A stretch of DNA of 64,000 bases from Myoxocephalus aenaeus (Eukaryota > Chordata > Actinopteri > Perciformes > Cottidae), in NCBI GenBank assembly GCA_038501785.1, contig JBAMJR010000097.1, forward strand, positions 4,919,001 through 4,983,000, written 5' to 3'. Positions 49,101-60,400 of this stretch are shown one piece after another. The notes beneath the pieces are model-generated. The model was given only the letters and a program-made list of their open reading frames with translations. It made no database searches and was not told where the DNA came from. Position 1 is the stretch's first letter. Each line of letters begins with the position of its first letter. Made by a program: the position numbers and the translations under genes.

Positions 49101-52100
49101 GTACAGAGAAAGCATACAAAGAGAAATAGACATGCCTTTGAATCCATTCATGCTTCTACTGATTGGTAATTCATTTTGCATTTTTGAAACCATTTATACC
49201 AGGTTTACAGCAGGTGAATTCACTGTCTTCCTCAGACATTGCCTAAAACATTCTGTATGTGCATGCACTTATTTTGGACTGTCCCGTTCCCATGCCTGCT
49301 CACTCAGTGCTATTTATAACTAGCCTAGCATCGAATGGGATATGAGCTTTGCCTGAATGACTCCTGGAGGGCTGTTAGTCTCACGTGCTCCTGGGAATGA
49401 GCAAAAACCTGAGTAATGCGTGCAATATTTCTCCACGGGAGTTACAGAACTGCTGACCTGTAGGCCACTATGATACTGTGATATTGGTGATTAGTACTGT
49501 ACTTCAGGAGGAAGTTTTCCTGCAAGCTATTTTGTGTGAACCAAAAGTAATACTACATAATAGAAGGGCACAATATGTGAAATGTTTGTAATGGCCTTTC
49601 CATCATGCGTACACCAGCAGTCCTATCAGCAGCCTAACACTGCCCTCCTGTGGTCAGCAAGTCCAATAACAACAATAAAGTGGCCCTCATCCTCGAATGC
49701 AGTGGTTCTCAGTTCTTGTGTTTTTGCCAACCAGAAAATGTCAGCACTCAGTACTCTTAGTACCTGAAAAGATCAATATATTGTTATACAACAGCTACAA
49801 AAATAAAATATTGATTGGATCGCACACAGTTATTTTAAATATACTATGTTTCGAGTGCTTTAAAGGGTTATTTCACCAAAATCACTGAAAAACATATACA
49901 GTATCTAGCCATTTAGATAGTTATTGGATGTTTTATTTGGACCTGTTTTGAGATGTATTTGCATGATATTTCTGCTGCTATATCAAAGAAGGTAACCATA
50001 ATTGAATGATTGGTGCTGAAAGCATTGAATGAAAAATGTATTTTAAATAACTCACTAACAACTTGTCTGCTGAATAACTAACCGGGTTAATTAACAAAAG
50101 GTAATTTGATTAATTGCAAAGTCATTAAAAAATGAGTGCAGTGTCAACTCAGACCGGTCCTGCATAATTACCTCATCATGGCGGTGATTTGTCTTGTGGA
50201 GAGACAGCCAGGGCCACGTAGTACAGCATATAACTTCTGGCTGGTTGAATTTGCCATTTACAGTATAATGCTGTGTGTGCAATGTACGTAATGGTAACTT
50301 GGAGGTGAAATACATAAATACAATATAGGAGCTCAACAGTGAATTGCCGGGGCCAGGCCAAAAATGTGTCACTGACATACAGCACTACAACCTGCACTTG
50401 AAAAGCAAAACAGCAGGAGAGCACAAGACTCTGCTGGAATAGAGGAGATGGACTCAGATTACATTAACGATGTTTTGAGCTAAAACATAGCCAAAGTTGA
50501 TTGACAGTGTTTTACATGATTTCACAATTTTTGGGGGGAAATGTTGGCCATATTGCCCAGAGAATTATTGTATTGCTGCTGTTTACATTCCTCCTGATGC
50601 AAATTCAAAACATTTCCAGGAAAGCATTTCTGTTTTTGTTTTGTTGGTCGTCATGTTTTTCTTCCGTAGAAAATGGCCTACAACTGCATTTTGTTGTGCA
50701 ACCCTTTCTTGCATAATGACAATAAATTATCCTTGGAACCATTAATATTTTATATAGTTAGTTATGGCTGTATAAAAGTGTATTTGTTCTCTTCTTTGGC
50801 TGCTAGTGCAGTTATTTTTGATTGTAGAGTAAATAAATAAAATACTGTTGGATTATATTTATTTCTTGGTGTTGTAATTGTGTTCAATATAGGTACAACA
50901 TATGATCAAGAGCTTTAACTAAGCTTCTTCCCGTTATGTGGGTGTGCAGGATAATTATGGTGATATATGTAAAACATGTCCAAATCTGATGTCCTTTGTG
51001 CAATCCACCATATTCACCAGTAGATGTCCCCATGTTCTAATTACATTGAGTTGAGTGGCTTATATGAGGTCCACTGAGTGAAAACTAACAGTCAGGACTT
51101 GATTCTGGGTCTGTCCAGTCTCCACTATATACAGGTAGCGTCAGCTGCAGAGAACATTCATGCCTCTGTCTCTCATCTCTCATCCTCCTCCTTTGCACCT
51201 AGTCCTCACTGAGATGTGATGAGTAAAAGAGACGGGCTAAAGACAAAGGAGCTTGTGCCATAAACTGAGGAGCATTGGTTAATCTAAATGACAAAAGAGC
51301 CTGAATTGGGAAAGTGCATCAACACACGCAAGGTGCACTGTTGCTATGGAGGTAATGAGAGAGGTTTGGGTACAATTGTGCTTTGATCTGTGATGCAACG
51401 GCACCATTTGTGTCACATACACTCAGTTTCCTGTTTATTATTTAAACCTAGCTAGATTATAGAAGGTCGTGATGTTGGAGTTTTGTTGAAACTGTTGACA
51501 TTTTACAGATTAATTAATTCAACCTAATGGTCATTTGGAAGGAGTTTGTGGTGCTGTCGTAGTGTTAAACCAAGAAGTGCACACTTTTTGTTTGATACAA
51601 GGCTTTTGGGCCACAAATATCAATGAAGAGGCAGAACATTGCAATATAATCTTCTGGTATTGACAGCTCCTGACGTGAAAGAATACAAACAAAACATACA
51701 AGTGAACTTGTGAGCTGGCAATAAACTTGAGACATGTTAAGCTAAAGGTACCAAAAAAAAAACAATAGAAAAATACACGATAAAGAAGGAAAAAGCATTT
51801 TGAGTTAATTTGAAATGAAACTGTGGTCTCCTGTACACGTGCTCCAGGTATGTCTCTTAATCTGATAGTGATTAGCATCCTGGGCTCTGCTGACTGGACC
51901 GTTTTCCTGTCCCCTCCCTGTCTAGCTGTTGGCTCCACTCATCATCAGCAGTGCTATTTTTAAGTTTAACCCTCCTTGTCTCAGGGGATCCATACCCCCA
52001 GCTTATCCCCTGCTTACACCTGACCAAACATTTGTTTCAAGGCTAATCAAGCCTCATCCTCACAACAACACTTAATGCATTAGTATTGCACTCATTTTGT

Positions 52101-54422
52101 CACACTCACTGACCATGGGAAATAACCCTGCTTGTGCCGTGTGGCATTTTCCCAAAATGACAACAGAGTGTTGCTTTTTTTTCAAAGCATCTACTCAATT
52201 TTGAATTCTATATACTGGCCCTGCATTTTTTTTCTCTATATAGCACTCAGGCAAACAAAAACTGTGCTGTCTCACACAGCCTGAGGAATACACAGAGAAG
52301 TACTCTGATCTGCTATGCTCTCTATGGAAGTGCCAGAAATTTGGCTGATGAGCATTGGAGAGACAGGAAGGGAGGGGCTCATGGTGAACAGATACTGATA
52401 TAATGACAGAAAGCCTGGAGCAAAAGGGACAGTAAAATAGCACTCATTTAGTATTCTTAACAACCCGATATAGACATTTACCACAGCGCATGTTCATTTG
52501 AGTGCGTTCTCTATTTCAGGTCATAGCGCTACTGTTTCTGGCTTGGCGAGTATTGATTTTACTTGTGAGAGGCTAAGCATATCATGGCATAGGTTATATT
52601 AAGATCATGTTCCAGGCTGCAGGGCCTCCTGTGTCGGAATGCATACACTAGACACTGCTATATTGTTTATGTAAAGGCCCAAGCAGTATTTAGGTCCATT
52701 AAATCTTCTACAGTTGGAGATACAATGGCCGTCGGGCTTTCCTTGAGATGGAAACTCTGACCATAGTCCCGAGGGAGACTTACATGGCCCAGACTGACCA
52801 TCCTCAGGTCCACACCTTCTGCTGATGAGAGGCTTTTCTTTGACTGTACAACAGTGATGGAAAACAGTATTGCAATCTCTTATTGAAGTAGTATCATCAC
52901 AATGTAAATATTTAATGTAAAAACACTCCGTTAACAGTAAATGTCCTGCTCAGATTTTTAAACAAAAGTGAAGAGGCACCAGAGCTTACAGTAAGTATGA
53001 TGGCTTAACGTGATGAAATATAGCATTTGTTCAGCCGGATCAGTGCCTCTTCACCCGAGCTGGGTGGTTGGAGCCACAGCGCTCTACAAGCAGCATTACA
53101 TTTCAAAGTGTTGAGTTATTGACATAGTGAGCAGGGCTTTAATGCTGCAAGCGATTGGAATTCTGGTTTGTCTAACTACTTTGGGCTATAGTTTAAAGCC
53201 TAGCAAGTCCTTAAATATTCCAAGCTAAATGGACCTTAATGTACAAACTTCTCAAGCACAGCCATGAGATTTGGTGAAATAAATACTGTCGTACAATATT
53301 TACCTTTTTAAACTAATGCTGTTCAACTATGCTATGTACAAATTTAACGTAAGAACAGTATTTAAGTAAATTCTACTTTCTATCACTGCTATGAAGAAAG
53401 CAAATTACGTTGCACACATGATTCATTCTTGATTTAATGTTATAGTACAAATATAATACAAACACAAAAAAGTAAGTTTGATGAAAAGAAGTTGGAAATA
53501 TCACGTGTGTATAGCATAATATAGTAGTGATGTGTAAATATGTAATATTGGTGGAAGTGTGCAGAGGCTCCCTTACCCCTTAGAGCACTGGATTACTTCA
53601 GTGACAGATTTGACATGTCTGTGATGGTTGTCTTTTACATAGCTCAATGTTGCAGTGGTGAAAGCAACAGGACAGAGCTTGACTAATAACCTGACCCTCA
53701 AGGAGTAGTGTAGAGCAGGAGATGTGCAAAGAAGAGATATATAGAGTCATTGGAAGACAGGGGACAAGAGTGTATGGAGAGTGACAGGGAGGAGAGGAGG
53801 GAGAAGAGCCTGGTCAGGTAGAGAGAGGAGGGGAGGGGAGGGGAGGGGAAGGGAGGGGAGGGGAGGAGGAGGGAGAAAAAGAAGGGAACAGCAGCTAACT
53901 CAGCATAATTAGCCCGGGCTGCTTGGTTACCTTCCAAACAAAGCTGCTGATTTGTGGAGCGAAAGAAGAGGAGGGGAAAAGCGAGTGAGACAGAGAGAAA
54001 AAAAAAGGAGGGGGAGGACAGAAAGAGATGAGGGGAGTGATTGCGCCATGCCAGACACACTTGAAGCTCAGTCTCCCTTGGAGACAGTGGCAGCGCTGGA
54101 TCCCGGCATGACAGTGCAACAGTAGAGTTTCTACTTCACTGCACCTCCACTGAGCTGTGTCACTATCCAGACAGACAGAGAGACAGACTGAGAGAGAACG
54201 AGAGTCACATCACCAGAAACAGTGAGTTCGCTGGGCTGGGGAGGAGCAGAGTCAGGACCGGAGTGCTGGGAAGAAGAGACAGAAGAGTTTGACAGAGATC
54301 TGGGAGGAGGGGTGCCATCAAGAGCGTGAAGAAGAAGCGGAGGAGTTAGGAGTCTGAGGATGCACGGAGCTAGCAGGAGGAGCTGCTGAGCGTGCAGCAG
54401 CAGCAGCCCGGGCATACTTACT

Positions 54423-54479
<57 letters not shown>

Positions 54480-57400
54480 ACACTTCCCAAGGAAGGAAAG
54501 CGCGTTGGGCCCCCAGTGGAGGATGAAGAAACACTCAGCCCGAGTGGCTCCTCTCAGCTCGTACAGCACTCAGGTCCTCACCTGCCCCATCTCTGAAGGT
54601 AAACTGAAAGGACCAGAGAGGCTCGAGACATCATTTAAATTAAACTATGTATATTTTCATGTGTAGGGTTTCATGTGTGTGTTAGCATGAACTTAGTTAA
54701 TTGCATTATTGGCTCAGATAGGAGTAGTTCTATTTATTTATTTTTTCACAGCTTTTACAGTTGACAACATATTATTTCTCTTGAGGCACCCACCACAAGT
54801 GTAATTTATTGTAATACAATATGCAATACAAATAGTGGGATGCAAAAGTGTTCTTCTTAAATCAGTGGTTTGCTACATTTACTTTGAATATGTGATATCA
54901 GAAATTATATCTAAAGACCAGCTGCTGAATTATACTATTTTTTCCAACTGGACCTTTACATCTAGCTGGTGTAAAAAAAACATTTGTATTATTTCAGTTT
55001 TCAGCTCGCAGTTAATGTGTTGACAGGAGGCATATAGTTGTAGCAGCATCATATGTTTTTAGCTGCCCATCAGGGAAATTAAAACCGTACAAGCCCAAGT
55101 CAGCTGCTTTCACATCTGTTTACTTCACCTATCCTTACTTCATCTAACTGAGCGTCCCTAAAAGCCTTGAACCTCACCTAAATACGTCCAACTATTTATT
55201 AAAGATATTAGATAATAAAGTGAGACCGCTAATCTCCTTTTCATCAGTATCATCATAACCATGTCACATCTTCAGACCTAAGTTAGATAAAGGCGTAATG
55301 CTGTTTGAACCGCAGTACGCCTGCATAACGCTGCAGACGTAACTTCATATTGGATTTGGCAGCGCTCCATCCATCAATGTCACTGGCATGCAGTGTCAGT
55401 GGTGGAGATAAAACACAGAATGGATTGAAATGTTAGGTTCAAGCAGCGTGCTGCGTCACACAGAGTAAATAAGCTCTGTTAATGGGTGCCAGTATAGTGA
55501 GTGATCCTATGCTGTGATTTCTGTAATGAAATGGCATGGCACTTTTCTTTTTTCTTCGAGCCATAATGAGCTACAGTCAACTATTTCATGTATGAATATT
55601 GACTTTTTTTAATTTTATTTTCAAAAGTTAAGTTTCGTATTAGTTAGCAATAGCATTAACACCTATAATATAGCCTTAAAAGTACAAATGATGTGTATGC
55701 TGGTTTGACAAAGGTGGAAAATAACTTACATCTTAAACTCAAATGTAGTCACATACTTTAATTAAGCAGATATTCTGACTCTAATGTTAGTGTTAGTCTA
55801 TATTTGCATGTTTAGGCATTTATTCATATGTGATGACTTTTAAACGAAAACCTTTTGATTCTGAATCATCAAATTATTTTGAACAGTGAATAAGTCTAGT
55901 TTAAGACTAATCTTCATCATTTGAGTACACTTTTATTTGAGTACACTTTCTTTGCTCAAAGGCATTCTTTTTTCCTTTGCAACTTTTTAGCAGCAATATT
56001 AGTCAGCAATATTAGTCAGCAATAACGCTGCCGTTATGAGAATACGCATTTGGCAACGAGAGCTGCTTTTATGAGGCAGGGGAATAAGATAGAGTTATAA
56101 CATTATTGCATCTTAGCACCAGATCAGCCTGTAGTGGCTTTTACCTCAGGACAGAGGTATCCAACACTAAAAGCTTTAGGTTTTGTCGGTGCCATGAAAC
56201 ACGAACCATCTTGCTTGGTGGAAGAGGAGAGGCAGACATAAAGGAAAAAAAAGGATTAAAAAGATGCTTCTCTCTTGCAGAAATATCAGATCTGTTTTCC
56301 AGTGAGCAACCATCAGGTGCATTAGGTTGATTAAGTATCCTTGCCGTGGCAGAATGTAATTAGACCAAATCCCTCGATGATCCCTTTGGAAAATAAACTG
56401 TAAGTGTGGAACAGTTTGCTTTCACCAGATACTGTAAATCTGCTCCCAGCTGGGACATACCGTAAGGTGAAACATTTTATCTGAGAGTTTCCTGAGGTGA
56501 TAGTCACAGTCCGTAATGAATTGAACTGGACTGAAAAGAGAGAATTTTCCCAAATCTCACAAGCACAGACAAACAAATTTATGAAACAGAAGTTGTTGTT
56601 TTTTCCTCTCCACTATCATGTTCTCAAGACCCCTCAGATTTGTTTTGTGTCATTTGGAGGAGGCCTGATGCCTCCGTTGATGACAACTGGACTGAACTTC
56701 CGAACTGTATATAAAGTAGTTAAAACAAGCTCAAACATGACTTTACAGAGAATACTACTTATGCAGAAGTATGAGCAGTATGAGCAGCCTAATAATGTAA
56801 AATATGATCAAGTGTATCCCTCATAAGGGACACTTTTCTATAGAAGTGCTCTTACTTAATTAGGATTTTAAATGCATGCTTTTACTTGCAATGGGGCATT
56901 TCTACACTGTAGTGTTGGCTCTTTTTTCTTAAGTAAAGGATCTGACCACTGCTTCCACTACTGCACTCGCGTGATGGAAATCTGTGACTTTATAATCACC
57001 ATTATTTCTTGGGTATAACCCAAGAAATAATAGCCAGAGCTTAGCTTTAATACTCTTACTGGGTGCTCGATGATCTCATTCATTCATTCATTTTATAAAG
57101 TAAGTGTGGCAAGACTCTTGAGTTATTTAGTGAAAGAAAGAAGTTTCTCTAGAAAATACACTTATCAATTTATACTATGGTCGATACAGAGAGACTTTAG
57201 GTTTTCTGGATTAAAACATATACTTATTAAATGTAAGTGCAATCTACTTTCATTAAACTGTCAGTGACTTGTACTCCCTTCGCTTGTTTTCCTGCTGAGG
57301 TCTTATGGCAGTTAACAAACAAAAGATATCAGATGCAATGATGAGCATCCCTCAGATGCTCCGCTACTTTAGAGGGGAGATACTACGGGTACTAGTTCCA

Positions 57401-60400
57401 GTGCTCGCAGGGCTCTGGTGTCTGTGGCCATGGTGGAAATGCCAGAGCTTCACATGCTGAGCTAGCAAAGAGAGCGCAGGCAGCAAACATCCAGCACATG
57501 TCATCTTTTATTCCTGCCCCAGTGAAAATTGATCACACTGTCGAAAGTTAAAGAATGGATCTGAGCTCTCTCCGGAAATGCTCACACACACACACACAGC
57601 ACTTCACATATGATACAGCACAGTTGAGGACGCCATTCAGTCCCGCATGCCATTAAGGCACTGGGCCAGATCAACCCTGTGTCACTGGCATACAATTAGA
57701 TTTGAATAAAATCCCATTTATTTATCTATATTTATGTCACGTTGGTGTTATTTGTCAGGTGAGATTATACTTCATTCCCAGTTACTCCATAGAAGTCTTG
57801 TTTCCATGTTCCAATGTGTCTCAAAGGCAGCATTTCCACAGCAGGAATGTATACAGTCTAAACAGTGGCTGCCAAGGTTGACATGACTTTCTTGTGGAAT
57901 GTCATGTTAGGTTTGCTCTTGCTTTCTGGGCATCAGGTTTCTGTGCACACCTGCCTACAATGCGTGTGGGCCGACAGTACGTGCTGCATCATGAGGCGTC
58001 AAAGCTATTTATGACATGCACAGCCACAACGCTAACCCAACACATTTTAAACAAAGCCTTGCCTTACGCATCAGCGCCTTTACAGGAAGACATGCAAACT
58101 GTGATAGTGATCACAAAGGCAGTTGATCATTGTGCTGGACCTCAGCCAGGGAGACACAAGCTGTATGCACAGGAATACAAAGCATACAGAATATGCAACG
58201 TTGGGCTTATGCAAATGATTTAGGAACAAGGTTGTGAGGCTTTACTTATGCACTCCATGGTAGTATTGGGCTTGAAACTGAATGCTAAATGTAGACATGC
58301 TAACATGGTCACAATGGCAATGCTATCCTGCTGATGTTAAGCATGTTTAATGTTCCCACCATCTAAGTTTAGCATGTTAAAATGTGTCCAGCTCAGGCGG
58401 ATATAATTTGTTTTACAGGTATTTTGGTCATGAACCATATCAGACTATTTAAAATGTAGACCTGCTGATTGCATTAGAGTTATTGGAATTCATGAGAGAT
58501 ATCGACATATTGAGATATTTCCCTCAAAACCATAAACTGTGGCACTACAGGAAAAGTCAGGAGATACCCATTGGGCTTCATCCTCTCAATCCAATACACA
58601 ATCCACAAATGGCTGTCAAAGATTTAATTAAAGTAATAAATGTCAACCATGGTCAGGGGGATCACATTTATCTTCTGCGGATCGTGAATGCTGCTAGCAT
58701 GGCTTAAAACATATATATTCATAGTTGAGGCTTTCTCTTTTCATTGTCCTTTTGAAGTAGAGATGCTGCAATGCATTTTTTGTTATTGTCTTCTCTCCTA
58801 TTATCTCCCACCAGGAGAGGATGGAACAGAGTCTCAAGCAGAGACACCAGGGAGCGAGACCAGCGAAGAGAGCCAGTCCTACCAGACATGTACCAACACA
58901 GCTCTAAAGGTGCTGGGTGGTCTGCTGCTGGTGCTGTGTGTCTCCTCCTCCTGGGTGGGTACCACGCAGGTGGTTAAGCTGACCTTCCAGTCGTTCTCCT
59001 GTCCCTTCTTCATCTCCTGGTTCAGCAGCAACTGGAACATCCTCTTCTTCCCCATCTACTACTCCGGACTTGTGGTTACCACGCAGGAGAAGCAGACGCC
59101 CATCCAGAAGTTCAGGTGAACTGCAAACAAAATTAACCTTCAATTCAGAAAACATTTACAATCTGACCAAATAGATTCCTGAGAACCTTTTACAGTAAGC
59201 AGTAAGTACTCTATGTGTGCTTGCAACAGTTATTGCTTCTGCTATGTAGAAGAGCTATAGCAGAAAGACAGAAGATGCACAGATGTGTCAGTGAAGTTCA
59301 TCACCAAAATAAAGAGAAATAGTAATCTTGTTGTGTTTAGCAAAATAAAGTAGTAATCCCACTGTTAACTGAGAACATGAAGCCAGTTACCAGTTTTACC
59401 ATTAAAGCTCTAATGATGCCCCCTGGAGGCCTTGCTGCTCTTTGTACTCATCTGGAACACATTTTAAACCACCTGGCTGTCCATGTGGAACCAGGCAACT
59501 AAGCCACCAACATTTCCATACTCAAAGCGTGGTCCTCATGATAGCAACACTAACAGCCTAACAAACAAATATGCGGTTCCAAGAGGAAAACAGGTTGAAA
59601 CTCACTTTTTTGTACACCTCTGTGTTTGTTCTCTCACACAGGGAGTGCAGCAAACTCTTTGGCGAGGATGGGATGACGCTCAAGCTTTTCGTAAAGAGAA
59701 CAGCACCCTTCTCAATCCTTTGGACACTGACCAACTACCTGTACCTCATGGCCTTGAAGAAACTGACCGCCACTGATGTCTCTGCCCTCTACTGCTGCCA
59801 CAAGGCTTTTGTCTTTCTCCTTTCATGGATTGTTCTGAAGGACCGTTTCATGGGTGTTCGGGTCTGTATGAAAACACCAACAATGATAATGATATGTAAA
59901 TAATTTATTTTCTTATTATCAATGCCACTGATGGCTCTGAGTCTCTATCTACAGATCGTTGCAGCCATCATGGCCATCACAGGTATTGTGATGATGGCTT
60001 ATGCTGACGGTTTTCATGGTGATTCCTTTGTGGGCGTGGCATTGGCTGTGGGGTCCGCCTCCACATCAGCTCTCTACAAGGTGAGACCACATTGCAGTTT
60101 GAATCACTTGTTGCCTTTGCACTGACTTTAAGTAAAGTCACCGGTGTAAATTGACAGTTGTCTCCTCATCATCCAGGTGCTGTTCAAGATGTTCTTGGGC
60201 AGTGCCAACATTGGAGAAGTGGCTCACTTCCTTTCCACCATGGGCTTCTTCAATCTCATCTTCATCTCCTGTGTGCCCCTCATCCTCTACTTTACCAAAG
60301 TAGAGCACTGGGGTTCACTATCCTCGCTGCCCTGGGGATACCTGTGTGGACTGGCAGGACTGTGGCTGGGTAGGAGCGCATAAACATCCATGTAGAGAGA

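Larger units (their letters stand above)
45744..54522 (+). other. slc35f4: slc35f4 intron after exon 1a (first part)
   Basis: About 8.8 kb before alternative exon 1b, with GA and G-rich simple repeats near its start and a polypurine promoter-like region near its end. The segment around 46380-46500 is of higher complexity and could be a conserved noncoding element. Unrecognised open frames, such as 48838-49323, were not accepted. Confidence 0.6.
54599..58814 (+). other. slc35f4: slc35f4 intron after exon 1b
   Basis: A 4.2-kb AT-rich intron containing a perfect hairpin (57001-57031) and a family-B repeat (58255-58650). The acceptor CCCACCAG ends it. No further exon was recognised. Confidence 0.7.

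Noticed and set aside
48838..49323. 161-codon + strand frame in the slc35f4 intron
   Set aside because: No family resemblance, no splice sites that would place it in frame with slc35f4, and length within chance expectation.
53698..54060. 120-codon - strand Ser/Pro/Leu-rich frame
   Set aside because: Created by the GGGGA/GA-rich repeat; low complexity only.
58483..58707. 74-codon + strand frame
   Set aside because: Lies inside the family-B dispersed repeat.
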